A DNA stretch of 15,462 nucleotides from an uncultured Acetatifactor sp. (GTDB lineage: Bacteria > Bacillota > Clostridia > Lachnospirales > Lachnospiraceae): contig CAKRRU010000059.1 in assembly GCA_934394515.1 (NCBI GenBank), forward strand, positions 1 to 15,462, written 5' to 3'. Below, in pieces: positions 7,120 through 13,469 of this stretch; the stretch's first letter is position 1, and the number at the start of each line of letters is the position of its first letter. Below the pieces are notes generated by a model. It did no database searches. It was not told where the DNA came from and saw only the letters and a program-made list of their open reading frames with translations. The position numbers and the translations under genes are program-made.

Positions 7120-8193
7120 ATGAAGAGAATCGGAATGTTAACGAGTGGTGGTGACTGTCAGGCATTGAACGCAGCCATGAGAGGCGTGGTGAAGACCCTG
7201 GCGAACGGCAAGGAAGAGGTTGAAATCTATGGTTTTCTGGACGGTTACAGAGGATTGATCTACAGTAATTTCCGCATGCTGACAGACAAGGATTTCTCCG
7301 GCATTCTTACCAAGGGCGGCACGATCTTAGGAACCTCCCGTACTCCTTTCAAGACGATCCAGGATCCGGATCCCAATGGGCTGAACAAAGTGGAAGCCAT
7401 GAAGCAGAACTATTACAAGCTGCAGCTGGACTGCCTTGTAATTCTCGGTGGTAACGGCACCCACAAGACCGCAAATCTGCTCCGCAAAGAAGGACTGAAT
7501 ATCGTGACCCTGCCCAAGACCATCGACAATGACCTGTGGGGTACTGATATGACCTTCGGTTTCCAGAGTGCAGTGGACATTGCTACGGATGCCATCGACT
7601 GCATCCATACCACAGCGGCTTCCCACGGCAGAGTATTTATCGTGGAAGTCATGGGGCATAAGGTGGGATGGCTGACTCTGAATGCCGGAATGGCAGGCGG
7701 TGCAGATATTATCCTGCTCCCGGAGATCCCTTATGATATCGATAAGGTGATCCAGAAGATCGAAGACAGAGACAAGAAGGGCTGCCGTTTTACCATCATT
7801 GCGGTAGCAGAGGGCGCTATTTCCAAAGAAGATGCTGCTCTTCCGAAAAAAGATTACAAGAAAAAGATGGAAAAATATCCATTCCCTTCCGTATCTTACG
7901 AAGTGGCTGCACAGATCCAGGAAAAGACCGGCAGAGAAGTACGTGTCACCGTGCCCGGCCATATGCAGAGAGGTGGAAGCCCTTGCCCTTATGACAGAGT
8001 ATTTGCCAGCCGTCTGGGTTCCGAGGCAGGCAAGCTGATCCTGGACAATCAGTATGGATTCATGGTAGGTTACAAGAACCGTGAGATCGTAAGGGTTCCG
8101 TTAGAGGATGTAGCGGGCAAGTTAAAGACCGTGGATCCCGATGCTACCATCGTACAGGAAGCGAAGATGCTGGGCATCTGCTTCGGCGATTAA
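7120..8193 (+). CDS. pfkA: 6-phosphofructokinase (group III, mixed-substrate type)
   Basis: Glycolytic enzyme that phosphorylates fructose 6-phosphate to fructose 1,6-bisphosphate in the cytosol. The family marks are TSGGDCQALNAAMRG (8-22), GGNGT (110-114), LPKTIDND with catalytic Asp136 (131-138), MGHKVGWLTLNAG (178-190) and PGHMQRGGSP near residue 283. Donor choice: Gly113 at the position of E. coli Gly104 favours ATP, while Lys133 in PKTIDND is the residue typical of PPi-type and group III enzymes. This combination is known from ATP-using group III enzymes such as that of Streptomyces, so ATP is the better guess. Asn112 replaces the usual Asp/Glu. GGAGG (7107-7111) lies 8 nt before the ATG. 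dnaX starts 43 nt downstream with no terminator between, so they are probably co-transcribed. Confidence 0.93.
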   Translation: MKRIGMLTSGGDCQALNAAMRGVVKTLANGKEEVEIYGFLDGYRGLIYSNFRMLTDKDFSGILTKGGTILGTSRTPFKTIQDPDPNGLNKVEAMKQNYYKLQLDCLVILGGNGTHKTANLLRKEGLNIVTLPKTIDNDLWGTDMTFGFQSAVDIATDAIDCIHTTAASHGRVFIVEVMGHKVGWLTLNAGMAGGADIILLPEIPYDIDKVIQKIEDRDKKGCRFTIIAVAEGAISKEDAALPKKDYKKKMEKYPFPSVSYEVAAQIQEKTGREVRVTVPGHMQRGGSPCPYDRVFASRLGSEAGKLILDNQYGFMVGYKNREIVRVPLEDVAGKLKTVDPDATIVQEAKMLGICFGD

Positions 8194-8236
8194 GAAAGTC
8201 TTCACGGCAGAACAAAGTTAGGAAGAGAGAGAACAC

Positions 8237-9820
8237 ATGTCATATACAGCACTATACCGGAAATTCCGCCCGGATGCTTTTTCCGATGTCAAGGGTCAGG
8301 ATCATATCGTGACGACATTGAAGAATCAGCTGCGGGCGAACCGGATCGGCCATGCGTACCTGTTTACCGGAACGAGAGGTACCGGTAAGACCACGGTGGC
8401 CAAGATTTTTGCGAAAACAGTGAACTGCGAACACCCCACAGAGGACGGCCCCTGTGGGGAATGCCGTATTTGTAAGGCCATTGCGGCGGGAGCCAGCATG
8501 AATGTCATCGAGATCGATGCGGCTTCCAACAACGGTGTGGACAATATCCGTGAGATCATCGACGAGGTGTCTTACTCCCCGGCAGAGGGAAAATACAAAG
8601 TCTACATTATCGATGAGGTGCATATGCTTTCCCCCGGAGCTTTTAACGCACTGTTAAAAACGCTGGAAGAGCCGCCCTCTTATGTGATTTTTATTCTGGC
8701 GACCACAGAGGTGCACAAGATCCCCATTACGATCCTGTCCCGCTGTCAGAGATATGATTTTAAACGAATCTCCATTGATACCATCACGGATCGTATGAAG
8801 GAACTGATGGACACGGAGCAGGTACAGGTGGAAGACAGAGCCCTGCGCTACATTGCAAAGGTGGCGGATGGCTCCATGCGAGATGCCCTGAGTCTTCTGG
8901 ACCAGTGTATCGCGTTCCATCTGGGCAAGGAACTGACTTACGACATGACTCTGGATGTGTTGGGGGCAGTGGATACGGAAGTGTTCAGCAGACTGCTGCG
9001 CTTCGTCATGGAACGGAATGTGCTGGGCTGTATTGAACTGTTGGAAGAGATCGTCATGCAGGGCAGAGAGCTGGTACAGTTCGTCACGGACTTTACCTGG
9101 TATCTGCGGAACTTGATGCTCGTGCAGACGGCGGACAATCTGGAAGATGTCATTGATATGTCCACAGACAATCTGGCGAATCTGAGGGAAGAGGCTTCCA
9201 TGCTTTCCATGGATCAGATCATTCGCTATATTCATATTTTCTCCGAACTGTCCGGACAGATCCGCTATGCGGCACAGAAGCGTATCCTGGTGGAGATCGC
9301 ACTGATCAAGCTGTGCAAGCCGGAGATGGAGACGGATCAGCAGGCGGTTCTGGATAGAATCCGTCAGGTGGAAGAAAAGGTGGAGAACGGCATTGTAGTC
9401 ACAGCGGCACAGATGCCGGCAGGTGCTCCGGGAGTACAGGGAGCCCCGCAGGGAAATGTGGGAAAGCCGAAACCTGAGCTGGCGAAAGCGATCCCCGAGG
9501 ATGTGCAGGAGATCGTGCGGAAATGGCCTTCCATCGTAGGCAATGCGGACAATCCCATGAAGATGTATCTGAAAAATGCCAGATTGAGCCTGGGCGGAGA
9601 TAATAAGCTCATGGTGGTATTAGAGGATGGACTGGCTTCCGATTATTTCAAGGGAGAGGACCACGAGCAGAACAAGCAGCAGCTGGAAGCTTTGCTGTCT
9701 GATTTTTCCGGCAAAGAGATCGAGGTAATGATCCAGACGGTGGAGAGCAGCAGGGATTTCGAAGACAATTATGTGGATCTTGGCAAGGTCATCAACATGG
9801 AGATTGATGAGGAAGAGTGA
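8237..9820 (+). CDS. dnaX: DNA polymerase III subunit gamma/tau (clamp loader ATPase)
   Basis: ATPase of the clamp-loader complex that places the beta sliding clamp on DNA. The AAA+ core is complete: Walker A GTRGTGKT (45-52), the four zinc cysteines C64, C73, C76 and C79, Walker B/DExH IIDEVH (124-129), NALLKTLEEPP (137-147), and the sensor/arginine-finger SRC motif (168-170) in ILSRCQRYDF. Domain III and a shorter C-terminal part follow, ending in acidic EIDEEE. At 527 residues it is shorter than B. subtilis DnaX (about 563) and E. coli tau (643). I see no A-rich slippery run that would suggest programmed frameshifting to a gamma form. The ribosome binding site is modest (AGGAAGAGAG). It follows pfkA closely and precedes ybaB-recR, a conserved dnaX-ybaB-recR order. 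Confidence 0.96.
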   Translation: MSYTALYRKFRPDAFSDVKGQDHIVTTLKNQLRANRIGHAYLFTGTRGTGKTTVAKIFAKTVNCEHPTEDGPCGECRICKAIAAGASMNVIEIDAASNNGVDNIREIIDEVSYSPAEGKYKVYIIDEVHMLSPGAFNALLKTLEEPPSYVIFILATTEVHKIPITILSRCQRYDFKRISIDTITDRMKELMDTEQVQVEDRALRYIAKVADGSMRDALSLLDQCIAFHLGKELTYDMTLDVLGAVDTEVFSRLLRFVMERNVLGCIELLEEIVMQGRELVQFVTDFTWYLRNLMLVQTADNLEDVIDMSTDNLANLREEASMLSMDQIIRYIHIFSELSGQIRYAAQKRILVEIALIKLCKPEMETDQQAVLDRIRQVEEKVENGIVVTAAQMPAGAPGVQGAPQGNVGKPKPELAKAIPEDVQEIVRKWPSIVGNADNPMKMYLKNARLSLGGDNKLMVVLEDGLASDYFKGEDHEQNKQQLEALLSDFSGKEIEVMIQTVESSRDFEDNYVDLGKVINMEIDEEE

Positions 9821-9838
9821 TCCTGCGTGAATTTGGGA

Positions 9839-9867
9839 TTGCGACAGACTTTCAGATAAGGTAAGAT
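9839..9867 (+). promoter_or_regulatory. Weak candidate promoter for ybaB-recR
   Basis: TTGCGA, a 17-nt spacer and TAAGAT (9862-9867) match the consensus at 8 of 12 positions. A start near 9874 would place the symmetrical hairpin (9884-9927) at the 5' end of the transcript. Read-through from dnaX is equally possible. Confidence 0.25.
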
Positions 9868-9883
9868 AGAATAATAACTCAAC

Positions 9884-9927
9884 CATATATGAGCACGTAG
9901 GACAATAGTCCGAAATGCGAATATATG
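9884..9927 (+). other. Symmetrical structured element in the dnaX-ybaB gap
   Basis: The element folds as CATATAT/ATATATG (7 bp), a GA/GA internal loop, GCA/TGC (3 bp), a CGTA/GAAA internal loop, and GGAC-AATA-GTCC (4 bp and a tetraloop). The GA/GA loop could form tandem sheared G-A pairs, and GTA facing GAA resembles a loop-E (bulged-G) motif. There is no T-tract, so it is not a terminator. It ends 64 nt before the ybaB start. I do not recognise a named RNA family; it could also be a DNA dyad. Confidence 0.5.
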
Positions 9928-9991
9928 TTATGATTTCGAAAGTGCGCAGCACGGAGAAATCAATTATAAATAATATGGAGGAAGTAACAAC

Positions 9992-10336
9992 ATGGCAAAA
10001 AGAGGTGGATTTCCCGGAGGCGCAATGCCCGGTAATATGAATAATCTGATGAAGCAGGCGCAGAGAATGCAGCGTCAGATGGAAGAAGGACAGAAGGAAC
10101 TGGAGACCAAGGAGTTCTCCGCATCCGCAGGTGGCGGAGCTGTGGAAGTGACCATCAACGGTAAAAAAGAGATCACATCCATCAAGCTGGCAGAGGAGAT
10201 TGTGGATCCCGAGGATATCGAGACTCTGCAGGATGCTATCGTGGCAGCAGCCAATGAAGCACTGCGCAAGGCGGATGAAGCCAATGCAGAACTTATGGGC
10301 AAAATGACCGGAGGCTTAGGAGGATTTCCTTTCTAA
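9992..10336 (+). CDS. ybaB: YbaB/EbfC-family nucleoid-associated protein
   Basis: Small DNA-binding protein of 114 residues, the usual family length, thought to act as a dimer on the nucleoid. Family signs are the N-terminal [17 protein letters not shown] helix (about 16-32), the beta hairpin [20 protein letters not shown] (48-67), the [20 protein letters not shown] helix, and the Gly-rich C-terminal tail [10 protein letters not shown]. The N-terminus before the helix is also Gly-rich ([10 protein letters not shown]), echoing the tail. GGAGG (9977-9981) lies 10 nt before the ATG. The stop overlaps the recR start by one base (TAATG), so the two are probably translationally coupled; this pairing is widely conserved beside dnaX. 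Confidence 0.95.
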   Translation: MAKRGGFPGGAMPGNMNNLMKQAQRMQRQMEEGQKELETKEFSASAGGGAVEVTINGKKEITSIKLAEEIVDPEDIETLQDAIVAAANEALRKADEANAELMGKMTGGLGGFPF

Positions 10337-10932
10337 TGGAACTCTACAGCGGACAGATCAATAAATTAATAGAAGAACTGGCAGCCCTTCCGGGGATTGG
10401 CAGTAAGTCCGCACAGCGACTGGCTTTTCATCTGATCAATATGCCGAAGGAACGCGTGGACAGGCTGGCAAACGTCATGATCGAAGCCAGAGCCAATGTC
10501 CGCTATTGCAAGGAATGCTATACTCTGACGGATAAGGAACTCTGCCCGGTGTGTGCGAATCCCAGACGGGATCATCGTACCATTATGGTGGTGGAGAACA
10601 CCAGAGATCTGGCGGCTTATGAGAAGACCGGCAAATATGAGGGCGTGTACCATGTACTGCATGGTGCCATCTCTCCGATGCTGGGTGTGGGACCGGGTGA
10701 TATCAAGCTGAAAGAACTGATGGAACGTCTGCAGGGTGATGTGGAGGAGGTCATTATCGCAACCAATTCCAGCCTGGAAGGTGAGACCACGGCAATGTAT
10801 ATCAGCAAGCTTATCAAGCCCACAGGAATCAAGGTGACGAGAATCGCCAGTGGTGTCCCTGTAGGCGGAGATCTGGAATATATTGATGAGGTAACATTAC
10901 TCCGTGCCCTGGAGGGCAGAGTAGAATTATAG
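10336..10932 (+). CDS. recR: Recombination mediator protein RecR
   Basis: Works with RecO (and RecF) to load RecA at single-stranded gaps during DNA repair. All parts are visible in the standard 198 residues: a helix-hairpin-helix with [11 protein letters not shown] (18-28), a zinc finger with C58, C61, C70 and C73, a Toprim domain starting at VVENTRDL (85-92), and the C-terminal motif [20 protein letters not shown] (173-192). AGGAGG (10318-10323), inside the end of ybaB, serves as ribosome binding site. It is the last gene of the conserved dnaX-ybaB-recR group; a hairpin without a T-tract follows. Confidence 0.97.
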   Translation: MELYSGQINKLIEELAALPGIGSKSAQRLAFHLINMPKERVDRLANVMIEARANVRYCKECYTLTDKELCPVCANPRRDHRTIMVVENTRDLAAYEKTGKYEGVYHVLHGAISPMLGVGPGDIKLKELMERLQGDVEEVIIATNSSLEGETTAMYISKLIKPTGIKVTRIASGVPVGGDLEYIDEVTLLRALEGRVEL

Positions 10933-10936
10933 CAGC

Positions 10937-10965
10937 CATTCAGGACTCAAGGAAAGCCCTGAATG
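10937..10965 (+). other. Hairpin between recR and galM
   Basis: CATTCAGG (10937-10944) and CCTGAATG (10958-10965) form a perfect 8-bp stem with a 13-nt loop just after the recR stop. The downstream sequence is A-rich rather than T-rich, so it is not a standard terminator; it may be an RNA-processing or stability element. No promoter for galM is evident after it. Confidence 0.5.
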
Positions 10966-10999
10966 ATTGCAAATGAAAATAAAAGTGGGAGGCAGGACA

Positions 11000-12049
11000 A
11001 TGGCAGTAACAAAAAGTGTATTTGGGAAAAGTCCGGAAGGTAAGGAGATATCACTGTATACCTTGAGCAACGGCAAAGGAATGAAAGCAGAAGTGACAGA
11101 TCTGGGAGCGATTCTGGTGCGGGTACTGGTGCCCGATGCAGCCGGGAAAGTGGATGATGTGGTGCTGGGATTTGATGACGGCGAGAGTTATTACGGAAAC
11201 GGCAGCTTTTTCGGAACAGTGATCGGCCCCTGTGCGAATCGGACCGGCGGTGCTGCATACACGCTGGATGGTGTAAACTATCAGCTGGATAAAAATGACG
11301 GTGAGAATAATCTCCATACTCATAAACAGCTGGGCTTTCACAAGAGACTCTGGAATGCGGAAACCGGAGAGAACAGTGTGACATTTTCGTTGGAAGATGA
11401 GGACGGTCATCTGGGATTCCCCGGGAATAAAAAGGTGTCTGTGACATATTCTTTAAATGAGGATAATGAGCTGATGCTGCATTACCACGCTGCCAGCGAT
11501 AAGAAAACGATCATTAACCTGACCAACCATTCTTATTTTAATCTGGATGGACACGGCGCCGGCAATATCGAAGAGCATGAACTGTGGCTGGGAGCTTCTC
11601 ATTTTACACCGGTGGTACCGGGCTCGATCCCGACAGGCGAGATCCGGGCTGTCGCAGGCACTCCCATGGATTTCACACAGCCGAAGAAGATCGGCAGAGA
11701 TATCAGGGAAGATTATGAACAGCTGCTCCTGACCGGTGGTTACGATCATAATTTTGTTATTGATGACTGGGACGGTACGCTGCGGCATATCGCAACTGTG
11801 AAGGGACCGAAGAGCGGCAGAGTCATGAAGACTTATACCACACTTCCCGGAGTACAGTTCTATGCAGGTAACTTTATAGATGTGCAGCAGGGCAAAGAGG
11901 GCGTGACCTACGGTAAGCGCTGCGGATTTGCACTGGAGACACAGTATTTCCCGGACACTATTCACCATGAGAACTTCCCTTCCTATGTATTCGGTGGGGA
12001 GAACGGCAGGGATTACGATTCTGTCACTGTATATAAGTTCGAAGCATAA
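11000..12049 (+). CDS. galM: Aldose 1-epimerase (galactose mutarotase family)
   Basis: Interconverts the alpha and beta anomers of aldoses, classically galactose at entry to the Leloir pathway. The 349 residues contain the family's active-site landmarks: Asn-Arg near residue 80 (GPCANRTGG), His106 in NNLHTHKQLGFHKRLWN, catalytic acid His177 in NLTNHSYFNLDG, Asp249 in GGYDHNF, and catalytic base Glu313 in FALETQYFPDTIHH. The ATG at 11000 is chosen because GGGAGG (10987-10992) lies 7 nt before it; an in-frame TTG at 10967 has no such site and lies beside a hairpin. No other galactose genes are present in the window, so the context suggests a general sugar role. It is closed by the long hairpin at 12113-12179. 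Confidence 0.95.
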   Translation: MAVTKSVFGKSPEGKEISLYTLSNGKGMKAEVTDLGAILVRVLVPDAAGKVDDVVLGFDDGESYYGNGSFFGTVIGPCANRTGGAAYTLDGVNYQLDKNDGENNLHTHKQLGFHKRLWNAETGENSVTFSLEDEDGHLGFPGNKKVSVTYSLNEDNELMLHYHAASDKKTIINLTNHSYFNLDGHGAGNIEEHELWLGASHFTPVVPGSIPTGEIRAVAGTPMDFTQPKKIGRDIREDYEQLLLTGGYDHNFVIDDWDGTLRHIATVKGPKSGRVMKTYTTLPGVQFYAGNFIDVQQGKEGVTYGKRCGFALETQYFPDTIHHENFPSYVFGGENGRDYDSVTVYKFEA

Positions 12050-12073
12050 AAATACATAAAAGTGATGCAAACA

Positions 12074-12104
12074 TTGTCGAACTGTTTTTACTGAGGTGCG
12101 ACAA
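12074..12104 (+). repeat. Inverted repeat downstream of galM
   Basis: TTGTCG (12074-12079) and CGACAA (12099-12104) are perfect inverted copies 19 nt apart, 25 nt past the galM stop. It may be a protein-binding dyad or a small stem; nothing more can be said. Confidence 0.3.
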
Positions 12105-12112
12105 AGAACGCT

Positions 12113-12179
12113 AAAATACCTCCTGTGCGGATGCTATAGTTAGTGATAACTGATAGAAACGGCATGGGAGGTGTTTTTT
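12113..12179 (+). terminator. Long terminator-like hairpin enclosing the LysM gene's ribosome binding site
   Basis: AAAATACCTCCTGTGC (12113-12128) pairs with GCATGGGAGGTGTTTT (12162-12177) over 16 positions, with three G-U wobbles and no mismatch. An inner 9-bp stem (12134-12142 with 12147-12156, G12152 bulged) is capped by the GNRA-type loop GTGA. Six T follow from 12174. It can terminate galM transcripts, and the A-tract on the 5' side would let it act on the other strand too. The 3' arm contains GGGAGG (12166-12171), the ribosome binding site of the next gene, so read-through RNA would have that site hidden. Confidence 0.75.
12132..12140 (+). promoter_or_regulatory. Possible extended -10 promoter inside the hairpin
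   Basis: TGCTATAGT fits the extended -10 form TGnTATAAT with one mismatch. No good -35 exists 17 nt upstream (TAAAAT). A start near 12147 would give an mRNA without the 5' arm of the hairpin, leaving the ribosome binding site free. This is inference. Confidence 0.3.
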
Positions 12180-12181
12180 AT

Positions 12182-13336
12182 ATGGAATTACCGAAAAATA
12201 TAACGCAGATCGGAGAGGTGGACAAGCACTGCAGAATCTATGTGGAAGATTATGTGGTCTCTTACATAAAACAGATGAACGGAATTGCCCAGAACAAGGA
12301 CATTGCGATCGCACTGTATGGCAGAAAAACGGTAGAAGACGGGGTTTCCTATGTGTTTATTTACGGATCTGCCAAATTGAATTTTTTACAAAAAGCAGTA
12401 CGCCATTTGTCACAGGCACAGGAACAGGAGATAGAAAAGCTGAGAAAAAAATATTTTTCGGAAATGAAATTTCTCGGATACCGGATCCTGAACGGTGAAA
12501 TGGTGGAAGGTTTTCAGATCTGTGAGCAGGATATCTGCCGGTATGTGGAGGGGTATGCACAGTTTTATGAGAAAAACGACAGCATGCTTGCTTATATGCT
12601 GGAAAATCGGGGAGAGGAAGTACCGCCGGAAAAAGTAGATCAGGAAAAATATGAGACCGTAAGGAAGAGACAGGAAGAGCGCAGACAGCACCGGGAGAAC
12701 GGATATCCCGAACAGGAAAAAATTATCCAGATGCCGACAGTAGGATTACGCAGAATGAAAATGGCGGCAACCGGAGTATTTGTTCTTCTGTGCGTTGTGG
12801 CGCTGGCGCTTATGAAGCAGGAAAGTACAGGAGAGTCTCTCGGAGAAGCTGCCAGGCAGGCGATGAGCAGTATGATGGAACAAAAACTTCCGGATGCAGA
12901 GGAGGAAGCAGAGCAGACAAGTACGCTGGTGGCAGAGGACAAGCTGGAAGATGCGTTAAGACAGGAAAATGCCGCAGCAAATAAAGAGATAACCGATGTG
13001 ACCCCTGAAACTGTTGCAACGCAACCGCCGACAGACAGCAATGTCGCAGAAACGGCAACACAAATGACAGAAGAAACGACACAGGAAGCGACACAGAGCG
13101 CAGAACCGGTATCAGACGATGTCATACCCACGACACCTGTGCCGGAACCAACTGCGGAGAGCTCTGTACAGGCGGTTTCTCAGCCGGTATCCTATACTAT
13201 AAAAAGAGGAGACACACTGATCGGTATTTCCATACGTAATTACGGCAGCGATGCAAGGGTGTCTGAAATATGCTCGTTGAACGGAATCAAGGATCCGGAT
13301 GATATCAAGATCGGTCAGGAAATTCTTTTGCCATAA
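12182..13336 (+). CDS. Membrane protein: degenerate JAMM/MPN-like cytosolic domain, one TM, C-terminal LysM
   Basis: 384 residues. The N-terminal part (about 15-130) begins HCRIYVEDYVVSYI and continues with beta strands around IAIALYG and YVFIYGSAKL. Residues 97-118 (FLGYR to CEQDI) line up by eye with the GWYHSHP-x(n)-S-x2-D core of JAMM/MPN proteins, but the HxH ligands are absent, so any such fold would be catalytically dead (inference). A charged stretch (145-180) leads to one TM helix (about 195-211), then an outside Glu/Thr/Pro-rich linker, and a complete LysM peptidoglycan-binding domain (336-384: YTIKRGDTLIGISIRNYGS to GQEILLP). Topology is N-in, C-out. GGGAGG (12166-12171) lies 10 nt before this ATG; an upstream in-frame GTG at 12143 falls inside the hairpin and is rejected. 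The context with two more membrane proteins suggests a cell-envelope role. Confidence 0.8.
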   Translation: MELPKNITQIGEVDKHCRIYVEDYVVSYIKQMNGIAQNKDIAIALYGRKTVEDGVSYVFIYGSAKLNFLQKAVRHLSQAQEQEIEKLRKKYFSEMKFLGYRILNGEMVEGFQICEQDICRYVEGYAQFYEKNDSMLAYMLENRGEEVPPEKVDQEKYETVRKRQEERRQHRENGYPEQEKIIQMPTVGLRRMKMAATGVFVLLCVVALALMKQESTGESLGEAARQAMSSMMEQKLPDAEEEAEQTSTLVAEDKLEDALRQENAAANKEITDVTPETVATQPPTDSNVAETATQMTEETTQEATQSAEPVSDDVIPTTPVPEPTAESSVQAVSQPVSYTIKRGDTLIGISIRNYGSDARVSEICSLNGIKDPDDIKIGQEILLP

Positions 13337-13343
13337 AAAAATA

Positions 13344-13371
13344 TTTTCAAAAAGGTGAAGTGTGTTATACT
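13344..13371 (+). promoter_or_regulatory. Promoter for the DUF5711-like gene
   Basis: TTTTCA (13344-13349), a 16-nt spacer and TATACT (13366-13371), with TGT just before, giving an extended -10 (TGnTATACT). No terminator follows the LysM gene, so read-through also contributes. A start near 13378 would fall inside the long dyad at 13371-13444. Confidence 0.6.
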
Positions 13372-13444
13372 GTAACTATTCGGAACCATGAAAATCATGA
13401 GAATCATGACAGAATGTACATTAAAAGGGTTCTGAACAGTTACA
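13371..13444 (+). other. Long leader dyad before the DUF5711-like gene
   Basis: TGTAACTATTCGGAACC (13371-13387) pairs with GGTTCTGAACAGTTACA (13428-13444) across 17 positions, with one A-C mismatch and one G-U. The 40-nt loop holds the CATGA tandem repeats and the palindrome AATGTACATT (13413-13422). No T-tract follows, so it is not a terminator. The -10 hexamer abuts the 5' arm, so it could be an operator or, in read-through RNA, a leader structure. Confidence 0.6.
13387..13413 (+). repeat. Three tandem 9-bp CATGA repeats
   Basis: CATGAAAAT, CATGAGAAT and CATGACAGA lie head to tail, with the last copy degenerate. They sit in the loop of the leader dyad, between promoter and start codon, and may be binding sites for a regulator. 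Confidence 0.6.
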
Positions 13445-13460
13445 TAAGGATACATAAGGA
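13441..13460 (+). repeat. Perfect tandem 10-bp repeat carrying the ribosome binding site
   Basis: TACATAAGGA occurs twice in a row. The second copy supplies AAGGA (13456-13460), 9 nt before the ATG at 13470. The first copy supplies a second AAGGA 19 nt away and starts inside the 3' arm of the leader dyad. Confidence 0.8.
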
Positions 13461-13469
13461 AACAAATAC

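Noticed and set aside
8237..9820. Programmed frameshift in dnaX giving a gamma form
   Set aside because: No long A run or A-AAA-AAG-type slippery site with a following stem was seen in the frame.
9821..9991. SRP (scr/4.5S) RNA gene near dnaX, as in B. subtilis
   Set aside because: The conserved SRP RNA apical-loop sequence is not present in the gaps on either side of dnaX.
10967..10999. TTG at 10967 as the galM start
   Set aside because: No ribosome binding site at proper distance, and it abuts a hairpin; ATG at 11000 has GGGAGG 7 nt upstream and fits the family N-terminus.
12143..12181. GTG at 12143 as the LysM-protein start
   Set aside because: It is in the loop of the terminator-like hairpin with no ribosome binding site; ATG at 12182 has GGGAGG 10 nt upstream.
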